Origin: Oscillospiraceae bacterium | GTDB lineage: Bacteria > Bacillota > Clostridia > Monoglobales > Monoglobaceae | DNA: 63,130 nt | Reading direction: 5' to 3' | NCBI GenBank assembly: GCA_015068845.1 | Contig: SVJR01000005.1 | Span: 1 to 63,130 of the forward strand | In this document: piece by piece, positions 53,357 through 61,444 of the stretch | Layout: every line of letters starts with the position of its first letter | Position numbering within the stretch: position 1 is the first letter of the stretch | Notes under the pieces: generated by a model | What the model saw: only the letters and a program-made list of their open reading frames with translations | Told to the model about the DNA's origin: nothing | Databases searched by the model: none | Translations under genes and position numbers: made by a program

Positions 53357-54841
53357 ATGGGAAAACAGGGCTTTGATAATCAAAAATATCTTTCAATGCA
53401 GTCCGAGCAGATTCGTAATCGGATTGCACAGTTCGGCGGCAAGCTGTACCTTGAGTTCGGTGGCAAGCTTTTTGACGATTATCACGCATCCCGTGTGCTC
53501 CCCGGCTTTGAGCCTGACAGCAAAATCCGTATGCTGCTTCAGCTTCGGGATGTGGTTGAAATTGTCATCACTATCAATGCCGAGGACATTGAAAGTAACA
53601 AAACCCGCAGCGACATCGGCATTACCTACGACAGCGATGTTTTAAGACTTATCGACACCTTCCGTGACCTTGGACTTTTTGTTGGAAGTGTTGTATTCAC
53701 AAGATACAACAACCAGCCAAACACCACGGCATTTCTCAAACATCTTACCTCGATGGGTATAAAGTGCTACCGTCATTACAATATTGTAGGGTATCCCTCG
53801 GATATTCCTCACATAATCAGTGAGGACGGGCTTGGTAAAAACGATTACATTGAAACCGAGCGTTCGCTCATTGTTATAACCGCACCCGGTCCCGGAAGTG
53901 GCAAGATGGCAACCTGCCTGAGTCAGCTTTACCATGACCACAAGCGCGGAATTAAGGCGGGGTATGCAAAGTTCGAGACCTTCCCGATATGGAATTTACC
54001 GCTCAAACATCCCGTAAACCTTGCTTATGAGGCGGCAACAGCTGACCTTGACGATGTGAATATGATTGACCCGTTCCATCTTGAGGCATACGGCAAGACA
54101 GCAGTAAACTACAACAGAGATGTGGAAATCTTCCCTGTTCTCAATACTATATTTGAAAGAATTCAGGGTAGCTCACCCTATAAATCGCCCACCGATATGG
54201 GGGTTAATATGGCAGGTAACTGCATTTTTGACGATGACGCCTGCTGCGAAGCATCAAAATACGAGATTATCCGCCGTTACTATGCAACAAGCACAAACGC
54301 ATTCCGTGGCAGATGCGACGAGGCACAGGTCCGCAAGATTGAGCTTCTTATGAATCAGGCGGGAATTACTCCCGAATACTGTCCGGCAGTTCCTGCGGCA
54401 CTCAAAAAAGCAGAAGCCACCGGTGCACCGGCAGGTGCAATGATTTTGCCCGACGGACGGATTGTGACCGGAAAGACTTCAACTACCCTCGGTGCAGCAT
54501 CGGCACTTTTGCTGAACGCCCTCAAAACTCTTGGCGATATCGACGACAAGCTTGACTTGATTGCAGCAGAGGTCTTAGAGCCTATCTGCAACCTCAAAAC
54601 AACATACCTCAAGCACAAAAACCCAAGACTCCACACCGACGAGGTACTGCTGGCGCTGACAATCTCCGCACTTTCCAACCCTGTTGCAAAGGCGGCCAAA
54701 GAAGAGCTTAAACGATTGCGCGGCAGTAACGCACATTTCTCGGTAATACTCAGCGAGGAGGACGAAAAAATCCTCAAACGCCTTGGCATAAATGTCAGCT
54801 ACGAGCCTCAGTTTGAAACTAAAAAATTATATCAGAAATAA
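53357..54841 (+). CDS. DUF1846 family protein, 494 aa
   Basis: Conserved Firmicutes/Actinobacteria protein of unknown function. Recognisable start (GFDNQKYLSMQSEQIRNRI, FGGKLYLEFGGKLFDDYHASRVLPGF) and a Gly-rich loop TAPGPGSGKMATCLSQLYHD (~175) that looks nucleotide-binding. Cytoplasmic, full length. SD AAGGAG. Single-gene unit between two terminators; -10 TATACT near 53,317 with a poor -35. Confidence 0.92.
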   Translation: MGKQGFDNQKYLSMQSEQIRNRIAQFGGKLYLEFGGKLFDDYHASRVLPGFEPDSKIRMLLQLRDVVEIVITINAEDIESNKTRSDIGITYDSDVLRLIDTFRDLGLFVGSVVFTRYNNQPNTTAFLKHLTSMGIKCYRHYNIVGYPSDIPHIISEDGLGKNDYIETERSLIVITAPGPGSGKMATCLSQLYHDHKRGIKAGYAKFETFPIWNLPLKHPVNLAYEAATADLDDVNMIDPFHLEAYGKTAVNYNRDVEIFPVLNTIFERIQGSSPYKSPTDMGVNMAGNCIFDDDACCEASKYEIIRRYYATSTNAFRGRCDEAQVRKIELLMNQAGITPEYCPAVPAALKKAEATGAPAGAMILPDGRIVTGKTSTTLGAASALLLNALKTLGDIDDKLDLIAAEVLEPICNLKTTYLKHKNPRLHTDEVLLALTISALSNPVAKAAKEELKRLRGSNAHFSVILSEEDEKILKRLGINVSYEPQFETKKLYQK

Positions 54842-54849
54842 CAAAAAAG

Positions 54850-54893
54850 GGTTGTGACAAAATAGAAACATTTTGTCACAACCTCTTTTTTTG
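54850..54893. terminator. Bidirectional terminator between the DUF1846 gene and an AraC gene
   Basis: Perfect 14-bp stem GGTTGTGACAAAAT and its complement around AGAAAC, with T-runs on both strands. The stem overlaps the last codons of the minus-strand AraC gene. Confidence 0.92.
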
Positions 54894-55742
54894 TGATTTC
54901 ACCGTCTTTATATATTCCTTGGGGGATTGTCCTGTCTCTTTTTTAAAAAGGCGGCAGAAATAATGAATTGAACTGAATCCCAACTGCTCGGATATCCGGG
55001 TTACGGACATCTGCTTTTCATAAAGGAGCCGCTTTGCCTCCTGAATACGGAGTCCGTTTATGTAGTCCAGAACCGTCGTTCCATATAAGCGTTTAAACTT
55101 CTGGCACAAAGTGGTTTTATTTGTTCCAAACAAAAAACAGAGGTTATCCAGCTGAATTTTTTCACGGTAATGCTCATCAATATATCCGCGAATTTCCAGC
55201 ATTTTACTTTCAGCCGTGCCATCGTTTGAGCCGTTTTGAGTAACGCTGTCACGCAACATTGCAATAAGCATAAGCTCAAGACGGAGCTTCAGCATTTGCC
55301 CTGCCCCGAACTGAATATCGCTGCGTTTTTTCATTTCACCGCTGCCGAGTGCGTCATAGGGCGGTGCAAATACACTCATTCCCTCCTTCATCACCTCCGC
55401 AAGCATTCTTTTGTGTTCCGGACTTAAACTATGAACATTCTTTGAAAAAAAGTCAAGTTCGCCGTCATCACATTCAAACCGGATAACAACTATATCAGCT
55501 GCATCGTCCGCATTTCCAATAGTGTATTCTTCATCAGACCGGCAAATCATCAATTGTCCGCCTTTCAAAGTTCCAAAGTACTCTTTTGATTTTACCTGTA
55601 TTTCTCCGCTTTCAACATATAAAAGCTCCCGGTATGCCCCCAATCTGCCCGCCATACGGTATTGACCGGCTAATTCACAATAATGTATATGTGTAACTTC
55701 TGACACCGTTATCGAGTTTTCGGTTTTTAGGTTAAATTTCAT
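54876..55742 (-). CDS. AraC-family transcriptional regulator, 288 aa
   Basis: Cupin-like N-terminus (HIHYCELAGQYRMAGRLGAYRELLYVESGEI) and double HTH at about 190-285 (IQLDNLCFLFGTNKTTLCQKFKRLYG; MSVTRISEQLGFSSIHYFCRLFKKETG). It starts 13 bp after the glycerate kinase stop, so it is co-transcribed with it and may control glycerate or a related sugar-acid pathway. Confidence 0.9.
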   Translation of the reverse strand: MKFNLKTENSITVSEVTHIHYCELAGQYRMAGRLGAYRELLYVESGEIQVKSKEYFGTLKGGQLMICRSDEEYTIGNADDAADIVVIRFECDDGELDFFSKNVHSLSPEHKRMLAEVMKEGMSVFAPPYDALGSGEMKKRSDIQFGAGQMLKLRLELMLIAMLRDSVTQNGSNDGTAESKMLEIRGYIDEHYREKIQLDNLCFLFGTNKTTLCQKFKRLYGTTVLDYINGLRIQEAKRLLYEKQMSVTRISEQLGFSSIHYFCRLFKKETGQSPKEYIKTVKSQKKRL

Positions 55743-55755
55743 ATAATATCACCGT

Positions 55756-56895
55756 TTAAATTTTTATTTTCAACATACGAAATGCCTGTTCTGCCGCATC
55801 CGACATATTCTGCTTAGCACTTTCCTTATCCATTGCCTCGTCAAGAGTGCAAATTCTGCGCAAGATAGGAAAAAACGCATCAATTCCCTGTTTGTTACAC
55901 TCGTCAGCGTCCTTTGTAACCGAACCTGCAAATGCGAGCACAGGTTTTTGATATTTCTTCGCAAGTTTTGCCACACCGATAGGCGCTTTGCCCATTGCTG
56001 TCTGGAAGTCCAGCCTTCCCTCACCGGTGATAACGATATCCGCGTCTTTGATATATTCTTCCAATCCGGTTTTCTCTAAAATAAGCTCAATTCCCGGCCG
56101 AAGCTTTCCGTTAAGATACGCTGGGAACGCAAAACCAAGACCGCCTGCCGCTCCTGCACCTGCGGCATTTTGGTCGGCGTGACTGAACTTTCCTTCGGTT
56201 ATTTTTGCGTAGTTCTCAAGCCAGCCATCCATAACTTCCACCATTTCCGCTGTTGCGCCTTTTTGCGGGCCGTACACCGCACTGCAACCCAATGTACCGC
56301 ACAAGGGATTTGTAACATCGCAAGCAATGTTAAAGGTACATTCCGAAAGTTCGGGGATAACATTTTCGTCGGAAATCCGTGCAAGCAACTCTGCGCCCTT
56401 TGCTCCATACGGAACATTTTTGCCGTATTCATCAAGCATACCAAAGCCAAGTGCCTGAAGCATACCGATACCGCCATCATTTGTAGCACTTCCTCCTATG
56501 CCGATTATAAAATTAAGGCAGCCGTTTTTTATCGCATCAACAATCATTTCACCAACGCCATAGGTTGTTGTGTGCAATGGGTTTCGTTCGTCACCGGAAA
56601 CCAAAGTTATGCCTGCCGCCTGAGACATTTCCATAACAGCCAATCTTTCGTCCTTAACAATGCCGTATGTAGCAGTCACCTTTTTACCGGCAGGACCTGT
56701 TACCTCAACATCTCTCAGACTACCTCCAAGTCCCTCAACAAGTGCCTCAACCGTGCCCTCTCCGCCATCAGCCAAGGGTCTGACCAAAACCTCCGCGTCG
56801 GGAAACACTCTATGTATTCCACATTTTATTGCATCCCCTGCCTCAACCGAAGTGAGACTGCCTTTAAATGAATCTATTGCTATAACCGCTTTCAT
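55756..56895 (-). CDS. glxK: Glycerate kinase (GlxK/GarK family), 379 aa
   Basis: Phosphorylates D-glycerate, usually to 2-phosphoglycerate, feeding lower glycolysis. Typical start AIDSFKGSLTSVEAGDAI, PLADGGEGTVEALVE, GIGGSATNDGGIGMLQALG, ITGEGRLDFQTAMGKAPIGVAKLA. Full length. SD AAGGAG partly overlaps a leader hairpin. Preceded by an unusually long structured leader with its own strong promoter, and followed by an AraC gene. Confidence 0.95.
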   Translation of the reverse strand: MKAVIAIDSFKGSLTSVEAGDAIKCGIHRVFPDAEVLVRPLADGGEGTVEALVEGLGGSLRDVEVTGPAGKKVTATYGIVKDERLAVMEMSQAAGITLVSGDERNPLHTTTYGVGEMIVDAIKNGCLNFIIGIGGSATNDGGIGMLQALGFGMLDEYGKNVPYGAKGAELLARISDENVIPELSECTFNIACDVTNPLCGTLGCSAVYGPQKGATAEMVEVMDGWLENYAKITEGKFSHADQNAAGAGAAGGLGFAFPAYLNGKLRPGIELILEKTGLEEYIKDADIVITGEGRLDFQTAMGKAPIGVAKLAKKYQKPVLAFAGSVTKDADECNKQGIDAFFPILRRICTLDEAMDKESAKQNMSDAAEQAFRMLKIKI

Positions 56896-57192
56896 TAAAT
56901 CTTCTCCTTAAGCCGTGGGAAGTCGAACCCCACAAGCCTTAAATTTAATTAATTTGCACCCTTTCAACTTGTCGTTCTCGAAAGGCGTCAGCCTGTCTTC
57001 GTCCTCCGCATTAAAATTGCACTAATTTCTATGCATTTAAGGTCGAAGAGTTTAAAAACAAGAAATTTCGTTGAAAGACAAGGAGAAATTTGCAAATAAT
57101 ACTGGCGTATATTTGCGGATTTATCCGCAGTATTTCGCAAAATTTATGTTTTTAAACCTTATGGGGGGCAACTCCCCACGACTTTGTCATAT
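56896..57192 (-). ncRNA. Structured ~295-nt leader of the glycerate kinase operon (candidate cis-regulatory RNA)
   Basis: The 5' UTR from the promoter at 57,199-57,227 to the glxK start holds, in order: a TGGGG/CCCCA hairpin (57,162-57,178); a long imperfect helix of 57,128-57,145 with 57,086-57,104, capped by TGCGGA/TCCGCA; then CCTTAAAT (near 57,035-57,042), which can pair with ATTTAAGG (56,937-56,945) around a GC-rich core. ATTTAAGG can instead pair with CTTAA at the SD (56,906-56,913). Such mutually exclusive pairing is typical of riboswitch expression platforms. I do not recognise a known riboswitch class. Confidence 0.6.
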
Positions 57193-57198
57193 ACTTTC

Positions 57199-57227
57199 AT
57201 TATATCAATTCTCTTTAATATTTTCAA
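57199..57227 (-). promoter_or_regulatory. Promoter of the glycerate kinase operon
   Basis: Minus: -35 TTGAAA (57,222-57,227), 17-bp spacer, -10 TATAAT (57,199-57,204). Confidence 0.85.
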
Positions 57228-57347
57228 GTATTATTTTTTTTCGTTTCGCAAGATATATTTATTGTTTTTCGATAAATTTCTATTGACAAACAAGATGTTA
57301 TCTGTTATTATAAGCTTACAAAATTTACTTTGAAAGGAATTTTTGCT

Positions 57348-57803
57348 ATGTATAAAAAAAGTATTACTCACTACATATCCAAGGTTGTTGTTGACATTTT
57401 GTTTTACGGGAGTCTTTTATTGACCCTTCTTGTTCCGTTTATTTCGAGATGGCTGTTTGGCTGGATAAGCTATGAAGATTCCGGATATCTGACAGCCTTT
57501 GCGTGCATTCTTTTTGTATCCGGATTGTGCTGTGCTTATATTTTGTTCAATCTCAAGCAGATGTACCGCTCCTTGCTTGTCGGCAACCCGTTTGTGGATA
57601 AAAACGTCCGTCATCTTCGCAAAATGGCCGCTACCTGCTTTGTTATGGCGGTTATCTATATTGCAAAATGCCTTTTTATGTTCACTCTGGCAACCGTGGT
57701 TATTGCAACAATTTTTGTTGTCGGCTGTCTGTTTTGCCTGACGCTTAAGGACCTTTTCAAGCAAGCAATCAACTACAAAACCGAAAACGAGCTTACCATA
57801 TAG
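57348..57803 (+). CDS. DUF2975 membrane protein, 151 aa
   Basis: Start at ATG 57,348 (SD AAAGGAA); an upstream in-frame TTG overlaps the SD. Four predicted transmembrane segments (for example VVDILFYGSLLLTLLVPFIS; FVMAVIYIAKCLFMFTLATVV) with the conserved LLVGNPFVDKNVRHLRKMA loop of DUF2975. Function unknown; in Firmicutes these are nearly always followed by a small YozG-type HTH gene, as here. Confidence 0.85.
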   Translation: MYKKSITHYISKVVVDILFYGSLLLTLLVPFISRWLFGWISYEDSGYLTAFACILFVSGLCCAYILFNLKQMYRSLLVGNPFVDKNVRHLRKMAATCFVMAVIYIAKCLFMFTLATVVIATIFVVGCLFCLTLKDLFKQAINYKTENELTI

Positions 57804-57818
57804 GAAGGAGGGTTTAAT

Positions 57819-58025
57819 ATGCCGATAATTGTTAATCTTGATGTAATGATGGCAAAACGGAAAATCGGGCTGATGGAGCTTGCTGAAAGGATAAACATCA
57901 CCCCTGCAAACCTCTCCATTCTGAAAAACAACAAGGCAAAGGCAATCCGGTTTTCCACCCTGGAGGATATTTGTAAGGCTCTTGACTGCCAGCCTGCGGA
58001 TATTCTGGAATATGCGAAGGAGTGA
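57819..58025 (+). CDS. YozG-like Cro/C1-type HTH regulator, 68 aa
   Basis: Small single-domain DNA-binding protein: MMAKRKIGLMELAERINITP, NLSILKNNKAKAIRFSTLE, ICKALDCQPADILEY. 15 bp after the DUF2975 gene with SD GGAAGGAGG. Likely autoregulates the cassette. Confidence 0.9.
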   Translation: MPIIVNLDVMMAKRKIGLMELAERINITPANLSILKNNKAKAIRFSTLEDICKALDCQPADILEYAKE

Positions 58026-58029
58026 TGGT

Positions 58030-59820
58030 ATGAAGTCCTTTTTCAAGGGAGTGCTGCTCGGACTGTTGCTGTTTGTCGAAAACAAGCTGTGTTCAGCTAT
58101 GTTTGACGGAATAAGCGCTTTCCCATTATTTCTTTTCTCAGGGATTGTGTTTGGTATAACGGTTTGCGCCTTCCTTATTTCAAAAAATATTACTGAGCTT
58201 CTTCTTTGTGGCTTTACCGGACTTTTTGTTATGTTTTTTATTCAAATACGATTTATCGACTTTACATTCGAAAACTTCGGAGGTAACTGGTTGAAGGTTT
58301 ATGTCGGTGGATTTTACGGTTCAGTAGCCGCAGTTGTTATTGCTATAATAATGACCGCAAAAAAAGTTCGGCTGTCCGACATTTTCTATGGGAGGTGTAA
58401 CAATATGCAAAACGAATTAACCAATCAATTGAGAATTAAACTTGTTTTGTATGCATTGATATCCGCAATGGGATTTTCATACCTTGTTCTGCCCGAAAAT
58501 GCAAGTATAAGTGTACCTTTGTTTGTTATCTTGCAGTTTGTATGTCTATGGTTTTGTGTCCCCAATCGCAGGCGGCTGTTCTTTCTTATCCCCATAGCCG
58601 TAATGTCACTCAACTGCTTTTTAAGTGCAAGTCACATCTGGCGCACATCTAACCTTTTGATAAGCTTTGTTCTTTTCAGTTGCGCGTTTATGCCCTTTAA
58701 TTTCAAAAGCGATAGTCTTTCATACTTGGGAGATATCGGCATAAGAATCATTACACCGTTTGCATTCTTTGGGTTGCCGTTTAAATGGCTAACTGAGCTG
58801 AGTAGTGAAAAGGCACCTGTTGTAAAAAGAGTGGTTCTTGCTCTTGCTATTTCTCTCCCTTGCGCCTTGGTTTTGCTTTTTGTCCTTTCAAGAGCAGATA
58901 TGGTCTTTTCGCTAAAAACAGAAAGCTTCTTCACCAATGCACACAACCGCATAAATATACATACTGTGTTTTTATACATCTCAGGAATTGTTGCAGGACT
59001 TTTTTTGTTCAGCGTGCTTTACTGTTCTCACACCGATGACAAAGAGCCGGCAGAGGAAAAACCTCCACGAGTAAATGGTGACCTGATAATAATAAATATT
59101 TTTCTCGCTATTGTGCTTTTCATCTACAGTCTGTTTGTGATTATACAGTTCAAGTATCTTTTTGCAGGTTCTGCACTGCCCGAAGGGCTGACATATACCG
59201 AATATGCCAGAAAGGGATTTTTTGAGTTGCTTGCACTCACCGGAGTGAACATTGCAACAATCCTTGCTGTAATAAAGCTTACAAAGCTGCATACCGGAAA
59301 ATGGTTTATTTTCGCCAAAGTGCTGTGTCATTATTTATGTGCTGTAACCGTTATCCTGTTAATATCATCCTTTTACAGAATGTGGCTTTACACAAATGAC
59401 GACGGCCTGACCCGACTAAGGTTTTTTGTTATGGGATTTTTGGTATTTGAAGCAATCGGCTTGCTTGTGACATTCCGGTATATAGCTAAGCCCAATATAA
59501 ACATAACCTTGATTTATATTTGCCTTGCTATGACCTATTATATGCTCCTTAATATTATCCCTACCGACAGAATTATTGCAGAAAACCAAATAAAAAAATA
59601 TTTGTGTGGCGAAAGGGAGAATATTTATTATGTTTACACCCTCTCCGCCGATGCCGCTCCGGCATTAACAGAGCTTTACGGAAAAACACCTGACGAAACC
59701 ACGAGAAATGACATCATCGCCTTTCTGGAACGAGTGACTTCCTCCGATATTCCTGAGCGTTGGCAACGGTATAATTTGTCAACACAAAAAGCAAAGGAAA
59801 CCCTTGACAAACTTAACTAA
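58030..59820 (+). CDS. Polytopic membrane protein with DUF4173/DUF4153-like region, 596 aa
   Basis: Start at ATG 58,030, whose SD (AAGGAG) overlaps the stop of the HTH gene. About 13-14 hydrophobic segments; the C-terminal ~85 residues (ENQIKKYLCGERENIYYVY...) are soluble, as in DUF4173. An internal ATG at 58,405 has a textbook SD (GGGAGG), so a second product of 472 aa starting at MQNELTNQLRIK, or an ancient fusion of a four-segment protein with a DUF4173 protein, is possible. Function unknown. Confidence 0.75.
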   Translation: MKSFFKGVLLGLLLFVENKLCSAMFDGISAFPLFLFSGIVFGITVCAFLISKNITELLLCGFTGLFVMFFIQIRFIDFTFENFGGNWLKVYVGGFYGSVAAVVIAIIMTAKKVRLSDIFYGRCNNMQNELTNQLRIKLVLYALISAMGFSYLVLPENASISVPLFVILQFVCLWFCVPNRRRLFFLIPIAVMSLNCFLSASHIWRTSNLLISFVLFSCAFMPFNFKSDSLSYLGDIGIRIITPFAFFGLPFKWLTELSSEKAPVVKRVVLALAISLPCALVLLFVLSRADMVFSLKTESFFTNAHNRINIHTVFLYISGIVAGLFLFSVLYCSHTDDKEPAEEKPPRVNGDLIIINIFLAIVLFIYSLFVIIQFKYLFAGSALPEGLTYTEYARKGFFELLALTGVNIATILAVIKLTKLHTGKWFIFAKVLCHYLCAVTVILLISSFYRMWLYTNDDGLTRLRFFVMGFLVFEAIGLLVTFRYIAKPNINITLIYICLAMTYYMLLNIIPTDRIIAENQIKKYLCGERENIYYVYTLSADAAPALTELYGKTPDETTRNDIIAFLERVTSSDIPERWQRYNLSTQKAKETLDKLN

Positions 59821-59855
59821 AAATCAGGTGCTCATTCAGAGCACCTGATTTTTTT
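59821..59855 (+). terminator. Terminator of the DUF2975 cassette
   Basis: Perfect 13-bp stem AAATCAGGTGCTC/GAGCACCTGATTT, loop ATTCA, then T-run, directly after the stop. Confidence 0.92.
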
Positions 59856-59887
59856 GATAACGGGGATTTTGTTTTAATATACAAAAC

Positions 59888-59925
59888 GGCGTTTTGAAGA
59901 ATAACTTCCAAACGCCTACCTTTTT
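59888..59925 (+). terminator. Second terminator-like hairpin
   Basis: GGCGTTTTGAAG/CTTCCAAACGCC stem with loop AATAA, followed by TACCTTTTT. Confidence 0.6.
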
Positions 59926-60028
59926 AGTATATCACACTCTTTTTGTAATGTAAATAAAAACTTATTTAAATTTTCCATTTTCTGCTATTTACACAAAAAA
60001 CGGCTTTTCATTTTTAATAAATTGTCAA

Positions 60029-60471
60029 TTGAAATCAGGCTTGACTTATGCTACACTTAAATCAAGGAAAGGAAGGTACACTCCAATGAGAAAGTAAATC
60101 CTTAAAGCTTTTAAATGAAGGTTCAGGTTCGGGGGTCCGGACAGATGAAAGGAACCGCGGCGGCGTAAACGCTTGATATAGAATAGGGAACAGAGAGAAA
60201 AAGAAACAGAAAAAAGATTCCGGATTCTAAAATCAGACCAACATTAAAAAGCAAAACAAATTCACCTTTTGCAGCAGAAAGTGCATCTTAAACGAAAGTT
60301 GTTCTCGTTAGAGGAAATCAGGTAATAAGAATGGGTTTTTAAAGCTGTATGATTTGAGCAAAGGGTAGACAAGGAAAGAGAGGATAACCAAAAGATGTTA
60401 GATATCAAGAGTGAACAGAAGTGACCCTTGGTTGCAGTTAAAATAGCAATCAAGGGTCACTTCTTTTTTTG
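60029..60471 (+). ncRNA. Orphan transcription unit, candidate ~400-nt non-coding RNA
   Basis: Promoter TTGAAA (60,029-60,034), 17-bp spacer, TACACT (60,052-60,057); terminator 60,418-60,471 with stem AGAAGTGACCCTTG/CAAGGGTCACTTCT, extended by TTGC/GCAA, and T7. Between them all sense frames are closed. Two mini-ORFs have SDs: ATGAGAAAGTAA (SD AAGGAAGG) and a 9-codon one at 60,395. A GGTTC...GAACC stem encloses a GC-rich segment (60,110-60,146), and the middle is purine-rich. It does not match RNase P, tmRNA, 6S or SRP RNA signatures that I know. Confidence 0.55.
60418..60471 (+). terminator. Terminator of the orphan RNA unit
   Basis: 14-bp outer stem with an inner 4-bp stem, followed by CTTTTTTT. 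It is placed to end transcription before the tRNA promoter. Confidence 0.9.
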
Positions 60472-60501
60472 TCATAACAGCAGAGGTTGCAAAAAAACAT
60501 A

Positions 60502-60530
60502 TTGACAAATTTAGTTTTGCTGTGTATAAT
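60502..60530 (+). promoter_or_regulatory. Consensus promoter of tRNA-Pro
   Basis: TTGACA (60,502-60,507), 17-bp spacer, TATAAT (60,525-60,530). Confidence 0.95.
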
Positions 60531-60557
60531 AACATAGTTGACAAAAATCTAATATTT

Positions 60558-60634
60558 CGAGGCGTGGCGCAGTTTGGTAGCGCACCTGGTTTGGGACCAG
60601 GGGGCCGCAGGTTCGAATCCTGTCGCCTCGACCA
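60558..60634 (+). tRNA. tRNA-Pro (anticodon TGG)
   Basis: 77 nt with encoded CCA. Acceptor CGAGGCG/CGCCTCG, D-arm GCGC..GCGC with TTTGGTA, anticodon arm CCTGG-TTTGGGA-CCAGG (anticodon TGG), T-arm GCAGG-TTCGAAT-CCTGT. All stems pair. Confidence 0.97.
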
Positions 60635-60636
60635 TA

Positions 60637-60673
60637 AAAAGCGGCAGAATTCACAATGAATTCTGCCGCTTTT
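60637..60673. terminator. Bidirectional terminator, tRNA-Pro / ABC-2 permease
   Basis: Perfect 16-bp stem AAAAGCGGCAGAATTC and complement with loop ACAAT; T-runs on both strands. Confidence 0.92.
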
Positions 60674-60678
60674 AATTT

Positions 60679-61431
60679 TTAAATCAAATCCGCAAGATGA
60701 GGTCTGAGTCTTTTGAAAAGTACATTCCCCAAAACTACCAGCACCGCAACAATGCCCCAGAAATAAAGGGTCAGCCACGGCTTTTCCCAAAAACCTATTC
60801 CATAAACAAAGGTATCACGATAACCCTCGGTTATGTAGTATATTGGGTTTAGCATAAAGATAAAATGCAAATTTTCGGGGATTGCGTGTATATCCCAGAA
60901 TATCGGGGTCAGCCAGAAGCCAAACTGCACCAGAACGCCGACAATATTGCTTATATCTCTTGCAAAAACTGTCAGGGTTGCGGTAATTCTGCCTAAAGCC
61001 CACGACAAAATAAACGCTGCAGCCATATAGTACACAACCTGAATATGTAAAAATCCCGGAAAATATCCGTATGCCGAGCTTACAACAAAGGTCAGCACAA
61101 CAAAGAATAAATGCACGAAGAATGCAGAGGTTACCCGGACAGTGGGGAGCATTTCAATTTTGAATACAACCTTTTTTACCAGATAGGAATAATCGATAAA
61201 TACCCCTGTTGCGCCGCCCCAGGCCTCGGATATAAAGAACCACGGCACAACGCCCGAAACCAGCCATATTACATACGGCATATCATTTACCGGACCGTTC
61301 TGGAACGCCACCTGAAATACAAACCAGTAAATCAGGATTGTTATAACAGGGCTGATAAACGCCCAGATTGCGCCCAAAGCAGAGCCTGCATACTTTGCCT
61401 TGAAATCGTTTTTTGCTAATGAAAAAAGCAT
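60679..61431 (-). CDS. ABC-2 type polysaccharide/teichoic-acid export permease, 250 aa
   Basis: Start at ATG 61,431 (SD GAGGAGG). Six-segment ABC-2 permease of the TagG/RfbA/Wzm type: N-terminal NDFKAKYAGSALGAIWAFISPV, central SWALGRITATLTVFARDISNIVGVLVQFGFWLTPIF, and LNPIYYITEGYRD. Exports a lipid-linked surface polysaccharide. The partner ATPase (TagH/Wzt) is not adjacent, which is unusual; the gene instead follows ttcA by 13 bp. Confidence 0.88.
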   Translation of the reverse strand: MLFSLAKNDFKAKYAGSALGAIWAFISPVITILIYWFVFQVAFQNGPVNDMPYVIWLVSGVVPWFFISEAWGGATGVFIDYSYLVKKVVFKIEMLPTVRVTSAFFVHLFFVVLTFVVSSAYGYFPGFLHIQVVYYMAAAFILSWALGRITATLTVFARDISNIVGVLVQFGFWLTPIFWDIHAIPENLHFIFMLNPIYYITEGYRDTFVYGIGFWEKPWLTLYFWGIVAVLVVLGNVLFKRLRPHLADLI

Positions 61432-61444
61432 ATATCTTCCTCCT

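Noticed and set aside
51815-53383. 522-codon open frame antisense to the second ABC exporter gene
   Set aside because: The plus strand encodes intact Walker A, signature and Walker B motifs; the antisense product is Cys/His/Asn-rich with no fold, SD or promoter.
56170-56871. 233-codon plus-strand frame inside glycerate kinase
   Set aside because: Antisense shadow; glycerate kinase motifs cover the whole minus-strand frame.
57417-58085. 222-codon minus frame across DUF2975 and the HTH gene
   Set aside because: Crosses two plausible plus-strand genes with good SDs; no promoter or SD of its own.
60262-60453. 63-aa minus-strand gene in the orphan RNA unit
   Set aside because: No SD or promoter, and it overlaps a strong plus-strand terminator stem.
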